A DNA stretch of 64,000 bases, taken from assembly GCA_017470525.1 (NCBI GenBank), contig JAFUYM010000021.1, positions 1-64,000 on the forward strand, read 5' to 3'. A program made the position numbers and the translations under genes. Positions 17,249 through 25,671 of this stretch are shown here, one piece after another (position 1 is the stretch's first letter; every line of letters begins with the position of its first letter). Source of the stretch: Bacteroidaceae bacterium. Its GTDB lineage: Bacteria > Bacteroidota > Bacteroidia > Bacteroidales > Bacteroidaceae. The notes under the pieces are model-generated. The model saw nothing but the letters and a program-made list of their open reading frames with translations, was not told the origin of the DNA and did not search any database.

Positions 17249-18508
17249 TTATCTAATCTTCAATGTTATAATCGTGATGGCAGCAAGCAGGATTGTGACA
17301 ATCCAGAATCTTGTTGTAATCATCGACTCAAAAAGCAAACCCTTGGGGCGTTTAATAAGATACTTCACCCCATCTTCCATTTTGTGACGGTAATGGTCAT
17401 GGAACGGTGCCCGTTTGAACACGCGCCACTTCTCGCCTCTTGCGTTGCCCTTCTTGGCGTATGCGATTTGCAGCATCACCGACAGGCTCTCCATCAAGAA
17501 GATGCCACACATGATGGGCAACAACAACTCTTTGTGAATAATCACAGCCGTCACTGCAATCACACCACCAATGGCAAGGCTACCCGTATCACCCATGAAC
17601 ACCTTGGCAGGATAGGCATTATACCACAGGAAACCCACCAACGCGCCCACAAAAGCGCACAAGAACACCAGCACCTCTTCGGTTCCTGGTATATACATCA
17701 CATTCAGATAACTGGCAAACTGGATATGACCGCTCACGTATGCCAAAATACCCAACGTCACGCCAATGATGGCGGAGTTGCCTGCACACATGCCATCCAT
17801 ACCATCGTTCAAGTTGGCGCCATTGCTCACGGCTGCAATCACAAAAGTGGTGACCAGCACAAAGAGAATCCAGCCACAAGCACGTTTGGTCTTGCCGTCA
17901 TGAATGAAACTGAACACCTCATAATAATCTATGTTATTGCTCTTCACAAAAGGCACCGTTGTCACCGTACTTTTACGCGATTCACTCATGTGATACACTT
18001 CCACCTTATCGCCAATCTCACGTTCCACATTCTCACGCACCACAGCATCAGGACTGAGCCAAAGCGTCAAACCCACCACAATGCCGAACACCAACTGTGC
18101 CAGCAACTTCAACTTCGGCGGCATGCCATCCTTGTTACCTCCCAACTTGATTTTATCATCCATAAAACCAATGACACCGAAGAAGGAGATGGTGGCTATC
18201 AGCAGAATCATATAGACATTGCTCAACTTTCCGAACAGCAAGGCAGGGGTGAGCACTGCCGCCAATATCACGACACCACCCATCGAGGGCACTCCTTTCT
18301 TCTGAACACCATACGGGTCAATCGAAGCGTCTCGAGCCTCTTCTATGTGCTTCTTCCTGCGCATATATTTGATGAAATACTCGCCTGCCACCATCGAAAC
18401 TATCAACGACAGAATCAACGATGACAACGCTCTGAAAGACACATAACTGAACATTCCGGCTCCAGGAATGTCAAGTCCATCCAAATATTTGAATAAATCG
18501 TATAACAC
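17249..18508 (-). CDS. mraY: MraY, phospho-MurNAc-pentapeptide translocase
   Basis: An integral membrane enzyme making lipid I from UDP-MurNAc-pentapeptide and undecaprenyl phosphate. The catalytic aspartate pair is in GFMDDKIKLGGNKDG near residues 116-117. Further conserved loops are NGANLNDGMDGM, PAKVFMGDTGSLAIG and FKRAPFHDHYRHK. Its 419 residues exceed the ~360 of E. coli MraY because of a periplasmic insertion after DD (about residues 150-200), as in other Bacteroidales. It stands between murE and murD. Confidence 0.95.
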   Translation of the reverse strand: MLYDLFKYLDGLDIPGAGMFSYVSFRALSSLILSLIVSMVAGEYFIKYMRRKKHIEEARDASIDPYGVQKKGVPSMGGVVILAAVLTPALLFGKLSNVYMILLIATISFFGVIGFMDDKIKLGGNKDGMPPKLKLLAQLVFGIVVGLTLWLSPDAVVRENVEREIGDKVEVYHMSESRKSTVTTVPFVKSNNIDYYEVFSFIHDGKTKRACGWILFVLVTTFVIAAVSNGANLNDGMDGMCAGNSAIIGVTLGILAYVSGHIQFASYLNVMYIPGTEEVLVFLCAFVGALVGFLWYNAYPAKVFMGDTGSLAIGGVIAVTAVIIHKELLLPIMCGIFLMESLSVMLQIAYAKKGNARGEKWRVFKRAPFHDHYRHKMEDGVKYLIKRPKGLLFESMITTRFWIVTILLAAITIITLKIR

Positions 18509-18537
18509 GGTCTTATGGTTGTTTGGTCATTTAATCA

Positions 18538-19983
18538 TTAAAAACAGGCTCTCACCTCTTCCTTGTCATCAAAGTGATGCTTCACGCCCTTCACGTCCTG
18601 ATAGTCCTCATGCCCCTTGCCAGCAATAAGGATAACATCACCCGCTTTCGCCATCATGCAAGCGGTCTTGATGGCTTGCCTTCTATCCACAATGGCAATC
18701 ACCTTCTTCATCTGTTCCTCATCCAAACCTGCCAACATATCATTGATGATGTCCTGCGGTTCCTCAAAACGCGGGTTATCGCTGGTGATAATCACGCGGT
18801 CGCTCTGCTTCACCGCCTCACGAGCCATCAACGGGCGTTTGCCTTTGTCGCGGTTGCCACCTGCCCCACAAACGGTGATGACTTCGCCCTTCCCTTCCAA
18901 CACACCATGAATGGCATTCAGCACATTCTCCAACGCATCAGGCGTGTGGGCATAATCGACAATCGCCGTGTATCCCGACGGGGAACGCAATGCTTCAAAG
19001 CGTCCATTCACGGGTTTCATGGCACTCAATGCCACCAGCACTTCATGCTCATCCTTCCCTAACATCACAGCCGCTCCATACACAGCCAACAAGTTGCTCA
19101 CATTGAACTTGCCGATGAACTGTACACCCACTTCCTTCCCGTTGATGTTCAGATACATGCCTTCGAAGTGGCACTCGATAATTTTCGCCTTGAAATCGGC
19201 AGGACTTTGCACCGAGTAGGTCTTCACGGCCGCTTTCGTGTTCTGCACCATCACCATTCCATTCTTATCATCGGCATTCGTAATGGCAAAAGCATCGGCT
19301 GGCAATTGGTCGAAAAACTGTTTCTTTGCTTTGATATAGTTCTCGAATGTCTTGTGATAATCAAGATGGTCACGGGTGATGTTGGTGAACAAGCCACCTG
19401 CAAACTTCAACCCACCGATGCGGTTCTGCACAATGCTGTGGCTGCTGACTTCCATGAAGGCATATTCGCAACCAGCCTCCACCATACGAGCCAACAACGC
19501 ATTCAGCGTGATGGGGTCGGGCGTGGTGTGCTCCGTTGGGATTGCCTCACCATCAATATAGTTACACACTGTGGAGAGCAAACCCGCCTTATGCCCCATG
19601 TAGCGGAACATCTCGTAAAGTACAGTCGCAATGGTGGTCTTGCCGTTCGTACCCGTCACGCCCACCAGTTTCATCTTGCTCGTGGGGTCGCCATAGAAAG
19701 TGGTAGCCACCTGACCCACTACCTGTTCCGTATTCTCCACTCTGACAAAAGTGACACCAGCACTGGCATCGGCTGGAATCTCTTCACACAACACTGCCAC
19801 AGCACCTTGTTCCACCGCTTTTGCAATGTAATTGTGTCCATCTGCCACCGTTCCCCTCACAGCCATGAAAAGACTTCCCTCACCAATCTGGCGAGAGTCT
19901 ATCTGCACACCACAAATGTCACGCTCCAAATCGCCCTTCACTTCAAGGACATTGAGCCTGCTGACGAGTTCTTTCAGTTTCAT
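18538..19983 (-). CDS. murE: MurE, meso-diaminopimelate-adding ligase
   Basis: Adds the third peptide residue to UDP-MurNAc-L-Ala-D-Glu. The P-loop [10 protein letters not shown] lies at residues 108-117, TTPDP near 155 and TRDHLDYH follows. The substrate-selecting motif is [10 protein letters not shown], with DNPR near residues 401-404; this form selects meso-diaminopimelate rather than lysine. 481 residues is normal. It lies 15 bp after the PBP gene. Confidence 0.95.
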   Translation of the reverse strand: MKLKELVSRLNVLEVKGDLERDICGVQIDSRQIGEGSLFMAVRGTVADGHNYIAKAVEQGAVAVLCEEIPADASAGVTFVRVENTEQVVGQVATTFYGDPTSKMKLVGVTGTNGKTTIATVLYEMFRYMGHKAGLLSTVCNYIDGEAIPTEHTTPDPITLNALLARMVEAGCEYAFMEVSSHSIVQNRIGGLKFAGGLFTNITRDHLDYHKTFENYIKAKKQFFDQLPADAFAITNADDKNGMVMVQNTKAAVKTYSVQSPADFKAKIIECHFEGMYLNINGKEVGVQFIGKFNVSNLLAVYGAAVMLGKDEHEVLVALSAMKPVNGRFEALRSPSGYTAIVDYAHTPDALENVLNAIHGVLEGKGEVITVCGAGGNRDKGKRPLMAREAVKQSDRVIITSDNPRFEEPQDIINDMLAGLDEEQMKKVIAIVDRRQAIKTACMMAKAGDVILIAGKGHEDYQDVKGVKHHFDDKEEVRACF

Positions 19984-19998
19984 TTCTATCGCTTGATT

Positions 19999-22206
19999 TT
20001 ATTTGAGTTCCAAAGTCACCGTTTGTCCTTTCACCACCTTACGGCCACTTGCCACACTCTGGCTCGTCACCTTTCCCTTGCCTCTCATCCGCACATTCAT
20101 GCCACGCGAACTGAGTGCATACACCGCATCTCTCGCCCCCATTCCCAACACACTTGGCACCACATTTTCATTCATCTTGACCGACTGAAATTCAACATAA
20201 TGCTCACCTTCCGCAGCGGTTCCCCATTCATAACCTTGTCCGCCCTTCGACTTCATTCCCAACTTGTCCAACACATAGCGCGCAGCCATCACATTGCCGT
20301 TCTTCACATTCGGCACCAAAACGGCGGTCGAATCCTTCGCCAAATTGATGTCTGTGGTCACATTCTTAGAGTAAATGCGCTGAGCAATCTTCGAGAACAC
20401 AGGACCTGCCTGACCGCCACCGCTCGCCACATAATAAGCATGACGAATCGCCACGATGCAGGTATATTTCGGGTCTTCTGACGGGTAATAACCACAGAAA
20501 CTCACCAAGTGCTCATTGTGACCAGCCTTATAGCCACCACCTGTTGCCACCTGTGCCGTACCGGTCTTTCCGCTCACATGGAAATAAGGGTTCCCGGCTC
20601 TCTTTCCAAGTCCATCCTTATCATTCACCACACGATAGAGAATGCCTTGTATATCCTTCAAAGAAGAATCCTTGCAAATGTGCGGACGAATGACCTCAAC
20701 AGGAAATTCTTCCACCATTTCCCCGTTCTTCGAGATTCCTTTCACAAAGCGCGGACGCACCATCTTGCCGCCATTGGCAATGGCATTGTAGAAACTGACC
20801 GTGCTGATAGGAGGAATCTGGGTCTCATAACCAATGGACATCCATGCCAAAGCCGTAGCCGACCAGTTGTCCGACATTCTGTAACCACCCTTATGGTCTT
20901 TGTGAGGCATTCGAATCACAGGATTTGCCGCACCGTCAAAAGGAAGTCCCAGCGGAGTGCCGATGCCCACACGGCGCAGTCCCTCCACAAACTTATCTGG
21001 CTGATTGTGATAGTACTTATCAATCAGTTTGCTCACACCCACGTTGCTGGACACCATCAACACATGCGGCACATCAATAGTTCCGTAGCCACCCCTGTGC
21101 CAGTTGTGGTCTTTCATCATCGCCCCATACATGTTGCAGATACCGCTACCCGTATCGACATAATCGGTTGTCTTGATATAGCCATCGTCCAGAGCCACCA
21201 GAATCGAGGCGGTCTTAAACGTCGAACCAGGCTCCATCAAAGCAGCCAAAGCATAATTTCTGGCTTCATAATACTCGCCATCATCATAACGCATCAGGTT
21301 CACAATCGCCTTCACGTCGCCCGTCTTCACTTCCATCAGCACGACCACACCCATCGAAGCATCCAACTCATGCAATTTCTCACGCAAAGCGCTCTCGCAG
21401 ATGTCCTGCATGCTCACATCAATCGTGCTCACCAAGTCATAGCCATCCACAGGCTCCTTATCCACAATGGAGAGATATTTCGACAGCACCTTCTTATTGT
21501 GCTTCCGTCCCGGTTCGCCGCGCAAGAGGGAATCGTAAGCCAGTTCCAAACCCGAACGGGCAGAATCTTTCGCACCAAACATTTCCCCGAGTGTGCGTCG
21601 AGCCAACGAACCAAAGGGCTTGTTGCGGTTGTTGCGGGGGTCGATTGTCAAACCGCTCGCATAGCGGTTTTTCAGATTGAAAATGGGCAGCCGCATCAAT
21701 TCATTGAACTGAATGAAGTTCAGCACAACACGCGGCGACACATCCCAATAACGCTTGTGCCCATCCAGCCCCTTCTTCAAGTGTGCATAATGCTCTTCGT
21801 AAGTGTAATTGGGGCAAATCTCCGCCAAGCCTCGGCAAATCGTGTCCAAATTAGCCTTCCACATGGAATCCTTGTCAGCCACTTGCTTCGGGTCGAACAC
21901 CTTCACCTTCGAGCCATCGGGTGCAATGGAATCTTTCAAGCGTTCCACACCCGACAGGAAATCAATATAGACCTTATAGTCAGGCAAACTGCTCGCCATC
22001 AACTGCCCGTCGGCACTCAGGATGTTTCCGCGGGCAGCAGGCAAAGGCAGCGTGTCGCTGACACTCACCGCCCCAACCTTCTTCCACTTCTCATTCTGCA
22101 CCGTTGCAGTGACCACCGCACGGGCAATAATCGCTATCATCAAGAGAGCGGCAAACACCACAATCACCGTGATGCGAGTGTTGATATATTTCTTGTCAAA
22201 CTTCAT
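19999..22206 (-). CDS. ftsI: FtsI/PBP3-type transpeptidase with PASTA domains
   Basis: A class B penicillin-binding protein that crosslinks septal peptidoglycan with FtsW. An N-terminal TM helix lies at about residues 11-33, followed by a pedestal domain. The transpeptidase domain carries the three catalytic motifs STFK (near 328-331, nucleophile Ser), SSN and KTGTAQ (near 546). The last ~110 residues carry two PASTA-like repeats (VPNVKNGNVMAARYVLDKLG and a second from VVPSVLGMGARDAV). Length (735) is typical for the phylum, where division PBPs keep PASTA repeats. Its ATG overlaps the FtsL-like stop by 4 bp (ATGA). Confidence 0.94.
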   Translation of the reverse strand: MKFDKKYINTRITVIVVFAALLMIAIIARAVVTATVQNEKWKKVGAVSVSDTLPLPAARGNILSADGQLMASSLPDYKVYIDFLSGVERLKDSIAPDGSKVKVFDPKQVADKDSMWKANLDTICRGLAEICPNYTYEEHYAHLKKGLDGHKRYWDVSPRVVLNFIQFNELMRLPIFNLKNRYASGLTIDPRNNRNKPFGSLARRTLGEMFGAKDSARSGLELAYDSLLRGEPGRKHNKKVLSKYLSIVDKEPVDGYDLVSTIDVSMQDICESALREKLHELDASMGVVVLMEVKTGDVKAIVNLMRYDDGEYYEARNYALAALMEPGSTFKTASILVALDDGYIKTTDYVDTGSGICNMYGAMMKDHNWHRGGYGTIDVPHVLMVSSNVGVSKLIDKYYHNQPDKFVEGLRRVGIGTPLGLPFDGAANPVIRMPHKDHKGGYRMSDNWSATALAWMSIGYETQIPPISTVSFYNAIANGGKMVRPRFVKGISKNGEMVEEFPVEVIRPHICKDSSLKDIQGILYRVVNDKDGLGKRAGNPYFHVSGKTGTAQVATGGGYKAGHNEHLVSFCGYYPSEDPKYTCIVAIRHAYYVASGGGQAGPVFSKIAQRIYSKNVTTDINLAKDSTAVLVPNVKNGNVMAARYVLDKLGMKSKGGQGYEWGTAAEGEHYVEFQSVKMNENVVPSVLGMGARDAVYALSSRGMNVRMRGKGKVTSQSVASGRKVVKGQTVTLELK

Positions 22207-22865
22207 TGCTCCGTTGTTTTTTCGGGTTCTGCTTTCTGTTCATTCTCCACAGGTTTCTGCTCCTCTCCTGCCTGCTCAGGCTTCTTTTCCTCAGGCTTCG
22301 GCTGTTCCTCTTTGGCACTGGATTCCGTAGCCGACAACTCTGCCGAATCCACCAGCACCTCCTCAATCTCCTCTTCGTCCGAAGCCTCCGACCTGCCTCC
22401 TGCCTTAATCAGAAAAGGTGGAGTGATGGAATTGCGCAGCAAACTGTCTGGGGTGCCGCGAAGTCGTTTCTCCACATTCGATTGCCGTGTCAGGTTCATC
22501 AGTTCGCTCGATTGTGTCAGCACATTGTACTTCACCTCCTGCAATCGCCCTCGCAGGCTGTCAATGAGGATGGCATCCTGCTGGCTGTCATAGCGGTTGC
22601 CCGTATAAATCAGCATCAGGATAACACAAAAAATCACAAACATAACCTGCTTAATCATGAACCGGCTCATCAGAAAGTCACCACCCAGGATGGACTTGAC
22701 CGATATTTCTCCCATGTCGTCATCATCCTCATCGGTAAACTTTCGGATGGCCTCCATCGCCTCTTGTTCCTCTGTTTTCAGTTCTTGCTCTGCCCCAAAG
22801 TCATCTGGAAGAATCATCTCCGACTCTTCCTGCTTCCATTTTCCTTTTTCCTCTTTCTTTGACAT
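22203..22865 (-). CDS. FtsL-like division protein (Bacteroidetes type)
   Basis: A bitopic protein at the ftsL position between rsmH and ftsI. It has a long acidic cytoplasmic N-terminus (about 65 residues, with TDEDDDDMGE), one TM helix around residues 72-92 (VMFVIFCVILMLIYTGNRY), then a short coiled-coil (SLRGRLQEVKYNVLTQSSELMNL) and a Pro/Glu/Lys-rich tail. E. coli FtsL is shorter and lacks these extensions, but the Bacteroidota family (FtsL_2-like) has them. The ATG at 22865 is chosen; an upstream GTG at 22874 is less likely. It would link FtsQ to FtsW/FtsI. Confidence 0.8.
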   Translation of the reverse strand: MSKKEEKGKWKQEESEMILPDDFGAEQELKTEEQEAMEAIRKFTDEDDDDMGEISVKSILGGDFLMSRFMIKQVMFVIFCVILMLIYTGNRYDSQQDAILIDSLRGRLQEVKYNVLTQSSELMNLTRQSNVEKRLRGTPDSLLRNSITPPFLIKAGGRSEASDEEEIEEVLVDSAELSATESSAKEEQPKPEEKKPEQAGEEQKPVENEQKAEPEKTTEQ

Positions 22866-22956
22866 AAGGCTCACGCTCTGGCTTCTTCTTCAAGCCTTCT
22901 TCTTTAAATATAATAATGTATATTCTCACTTTACCACCCTTTCAAAGGCGTGGATA

Positions 22957-23877
22957 TCAATTTTTCTCTGCTATTCTCAATTTTGCGCTCCTGCTTCGCG
23001 GATTCTTCACCATCTCCTCCTCGCTCGGCATAATCACCTGACGGTTCACCAACCTGAACGGCGCATTCACCTTCCCGAAAAAGTCCTTCTCTTCCTTTCC
23101 TTCCACATTGCCCGTCTTCATCAGGTTCTTCACCATCCGGTCTTCCAGCGAATGATAAGTAATCACCACCAACCGACCTCCAGGCTTCAGCATCTCTGTC
23201 GCACCTCTCAACATATCCCGCAAGGCATCCATCTCATGATTCACCTCTATCCGCAACGCCTGAAACACCTTCGCCAATTCTTTCTTTTCCCTTTCATTGC
23301 GGAAAAACGGCTTCACCACCTCCAGGAAATCACCGATGGTTGCGACGGGTTTCGCCCTGCGCGCCTTCACCACTGCCGCTGCAATCTGGCGGCTCTGCCT
23401 CAATTCACCATACAGATAGAACACATCCGCCAACTGCTTTTCCTCATACGTGTTCACCACATCAGCCGCCGTCCGTCCCGCCCGCTGATTCATCCGCATG
23501 TCCAGCATCCCGTCGAAACGGAACGAGAAGCCACGCTCGCTATCATCAAAATGGTGGGAACTCACGCCCAAATCTGCCAACAGCCCATCTATCTGCTCCA
23601 CACCGTGGTATTTCAGAAAGTTCTTCAAGAAACGGAAATTGCCTCTCACAAACGTGAACCTCTCCGCATCAAATCCTTCCGCATTCTTCTCAGCATCAGC
23701 ATCTTGGTCGAAACTGTACAGATGCCCTTCCGCATCCAGCCTTGACAGGATTTCCCGGCTGTGTCCGCCACCGCCGAATGTCACATCCACATAGCAACCG
23801 CCCTGCCCGATGTTCAATCCGTCAACGCTCTCTTTCAGGAGCACCGGCACGTGATACACAAATTCTTGCTCAGCCAT
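22957..23877 (-). CDS. rsmH: 16S rRNA m4C1402 methyltransferase RsmH
   Basis: Methylates N4 of C1402 in 16S rRNA using S-adenosylmethionine (formerly MraW). Signatures are the opening YHVPVLLKESVDGL, the SAM loop VDVTFGGGGHSREIL near residues 29-43, DLGVSSHHFDDSERGFSFR, and the C-terminal LVVITYHSLEDRMVKN. 306 residues is standard. It is the second gene of the dcw operon, 18 bp after mraZ. Confidence 0.95.
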   Translation of the reverse strand: MAEQEFVYHVPVLLKESVDGLNIGQGGCYVDVTFGGGGHSREILSRLDAEGHLYSFDQDADAEKNAEGFDAERFTFVRGNFRFLKNFLKYHGVEQIDGLLADLGVSSHHFDDSERGFSFRFDGMLDMRMNQRAGRTAADVVNTYEEKQLADVFYLYGELRQSRQIAAAVVKARRAKPVATIGDFLEVVKPFFRNEREKKELAKVFQALRIEVNHEMDALRDMLRGATEMLKPGGRLVVITYHSLEDRMVKNLMKTGNVEGKEEKDFFGKVNAPFRLVNRQVIMPSEEEMVKNPRSRSAKLRIAEKN

Positions 23878-23895
23878 CCGTCACCTCCTTTCCCA

Positions 23896-24357
23896 TCAGG
23901 GTTGCATCCCATCTGGCTGTCCAAACATAGCCTCCATTTCGCTGCCCAAATCGACGCTGCTGTTCATCACCTCTTCAAGAGCCGCCTTGCTCCAAATCTC
24001 GATTCTATCGACCATCGCCAAGAACCGCACATCGCCCTCAATGCCTGCATATTGCAGTTTTCTTTTCGAGATGAGCAATCTGCCGTTCTTGTCCAACTCT
24101 ATCGGCTCCGCATCCGCCTCAAAACGGCGCAATGCCATTTGCTGACGGCTGTTCCACTGGTTCACCTGGCTACGCAAACTGTCCAACTGTGCGTTCCACA
24201 CCGATTCGGGGTACAGCACAAGGCACTTCTGGAACACGTCGTTGCGCAACACGAGGTTCTTCTCCTCTTCCGCATCGAGCACCTTCCGAAACGCCACAGG
24301 CAGGAAAACCCGCCCCTTCGCGTCTGTCTTTGCTGGATAATCACCGATGAATCGCAT
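23896..24357 (-). CDS. mraZ: MraZ, dcw operon regulator
   Basis: A SpoVT/AbrB-fold DNA-binding protein that in E. coli represses its own dcw operon. The ATG at 24357 gives 153 residues beginning MRFIGDYPAKTDAKGRVFLP, the canonical MraZ N-terminus. Longer open frame upstream (to 24459) runs through the promoter and is not coding. The second AbrB half carries ELDKNGRLLISKRKLQYAGI. It is the first gene of the cluster and is preceded by TGGGG boxes that fit its known operator type. Confidence 0.93.
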   Translation of the reverse strand: MRFIGDYPAKTDAKGRVFLPVAFRKVLDAEEEKNLVLRNDVFQKCLVLYPESVWNAQLDSLRSQVNQWNSRQQMALRRFEADAEPIELDKNGRLLISKRKLQYAGIEGDVRFLAMVDRIEIWSKAALEEVMNSSVDLGSEMEAMFGQPDGMQP

Positions 24358-24427
24358 GAAACTCTTTTTTACTGTTAATCGTTGTTGATTTTCAGCCCTT
24401 TCGGAGCCGTTTCTATTAAATAATGTG

Positions 24428-24458
24428 CAAATATACTGAAATTCCCCACAATTCCCCA
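24428..24458 (-). promoter_or_regulatory. dcw operon promoter with two MraZ-like boxes
   Basis: On the reverse strand TATATTTG (24435-24428) matches the TAnnTTTG -7 element. Immediately upstream are two TGGGG boxes, at 24454-24458 and 24444-24448, exactly 10 bp apart. E. coli MraZ binds TGGGN direct repeats with 5-nt spacers near its own promoter, so these boxes are good operator candidates that would block the promoter when bound. There is no clear TTTG -33 element; the boxes occupy that region. The 5' UTR would be about 65 nt. Confidence 0.6.
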
Positions 24459-24485
24459 CTTTTTACGAAAAAATTTTCAAAAAAG

Positions 24486-24507
24486 TTATCAACAAAGGTG
24501 TTGATAA
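24486..24507. repeat. Perfect 9-bp inverted repeat upstream of mraZ
   Basis: TTATCAACA (24486-24494) and TGTTGATAA (24499-24507) are perfect reverse complements with a 4-bp spacer, about 50 bp upstream of the dcw promoter. Each arm differs at one position from the DnaA-box consensus TTATCCACA. It could be an operator for a dimeric regulator or a DnaA-binding pair. Confidence 0.7.
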
Positions 24508-24987
24508 GTATATAATCTTCTGATTTTCATTAAAATAAAAATTTCCCAATTTTGGTGGGGGAACATTGATTTGCAAAGCCCGAGTTTACAATTGCGTTTC
24601 TTTTTCATTTTCAGCCGTTCACCCGCTTTCCTCATCGCCACTTCCCGTTCCCCTCCCAACCCCCTGTTCCTGCGCCATTGCCACCACACAACCACACCCG
24701 CCATCATCCCCCTTTCAGCACCTCCAGAGGGGAGAGAGTCTTACCCTTCCAAGGGTGAGAGTCTCTCCCCTAATAGGGTAAGACTCTCTCCCCTTTTGGG
24801 GTACAAACAGCCTCCTCCAACCGCCACAATAAGCGTCCATTTCATTCCGCACCCACCGTCCTGCCCCAGAATCAAATTTCCCTCCTTCTTTTCATTTTTT
24901 TCTCTGAAAAATTTCCATATTCAAGAAAAAAGTATTTACTTTGCAACAGATTACATTTTCTATTCACTACAAATAACCTAAAAGCAC
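24508..24987. other. Non-coding gap between mraZ and porin-like gene
   Basis: No gene is recognised here. The stretch from 24590 to 24870 is strikingly C-rich on the + strand and holds a palindromic repeat (24726-24802, listed separately). Upstream of the next gene, TTACTTTG at 24936-24943 is a one-mismatch -7 element, with no good -33 partner. Confidence 0.5.
24726..24802. repeat. Palindromic repeat, family A copy 1
   Basis: Three alternately oriented ~24-bp units of the type AGGGGAGAGAGTCTTACCCT: one forward, then two inverted (ending TCTCTCCCCTAA and TCTCTCCCCTTTT). The same units make up 41004-41088, 16 kb away. It is non-coding. Confidence 0.8.
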
Positions 24988-25620
24988 ATGAAAAAGAGTA
25001 TTTTGAGCCTCGCTGTCCTCGTTGCAGCATTCACTTTCACATTGCCATCACAGGCACAGGTTAAGTTCGGTATCAAGGCAGGTCTTAATGTAAACTCTGT
25101 CAGCCTCAAAGACCTTCAGAGCAACATCAAAGCAGATAACAAAACAGGCTTCTTTGCTGGTGTGACAGCAGATGTGACCATCCCACTCGCAGGTCTCGGT
25201 GCAGACGCATCTCTGCTCTACGACAACAAGGTGATTGGCGTTACTGAGAACGGTGCCGAAGCCAATAAGACCCTCCACTACGTGGATCTCCCCATCAACC
25301 TGAAATATACCATTGGACTCAGCAGCCTTGCCAGCGTTTATATCGCAACTGGCCCTCAGTTCTCATGGAACGTAGGAGACCGCAACTGGAAACTTTCCAA
25401 CTACCAAGGCTTCACTGAAGACTGGGAACTCAAGAAGTCTGAATTCTCTTGGAATGTAGGTGCAGGTGTCACTGTCCTCAGCCACCTTCGTGTAGGCTAC
25501 AACTACAACATCGGCATTGGCAACACAGCAGAAACCACTGTTCTCGGCGTTGGCAATCAAGCCATCAAGGGCAAACTCAAGAACAACACCCATCAGATTT
25601 CTCTGACCTACCTGTTCTAA
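24988..25620 (+). CDS. Outer-membrane beta-barrel porin-family protein
   Basis: A 210-residue secreted protein with a clear signal peptide (MKKSILSLAVLVAAFTFTLPSQAQ, cleavage after about residue 24). It then begins VKFGIKAGLNVNS, a strand pattern typical of the Bacteroidota small outer-membrane barrel family (OMP_b-brl_2). Alternating amphipathic strands continue to the end (LRVGYNYNIGIG) and the last residues, QISLTYLF, form a terminal aromatic beta signal for Bam insertion. The specific function (porin, adhesin or structural) is unknown. It is probably transcribed alone or with priA, which starts 51 bp downstream. Confidence 0.8.
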   Translation: MKKSILSLAVLVAAFTFTLPSQAQVKFGIKAGLNVNSVSLKDLQSNIKADNKTGFFAGVTADVTIPLAGLGADASLLYDNKVIGVTENGAEANKTLHYVDLPINLKYTIGLSSLASVYIATGPQFSWNVGDRNWKLSNYQGFTEDWELKKSEFSWNVGAGVTVLSHLRVGYNYNIGIGNTAETTVLGVGNQAIKGKLKNNTHQISLTYLF

Positions 25621-25671
25621 ACACATAAGAAGGTTCCGAATGATGCGATGCGGTCGCATCCCGAAAGCATC

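Noticed and set aside
20509-22593. 694-codon + strand open frame opposite ftsI/ftsL
   Set aside because: His/Arg/Gln-rich shadow of two well-supported reverse-strand genes. No motif and no start signal.
24358-24459. 34 extra N-terminal codons of mraZ
   Set aside because: They would run through the promoter and MraZ boxes. MraZ proteins start at the MRFIGDYPAK segment.
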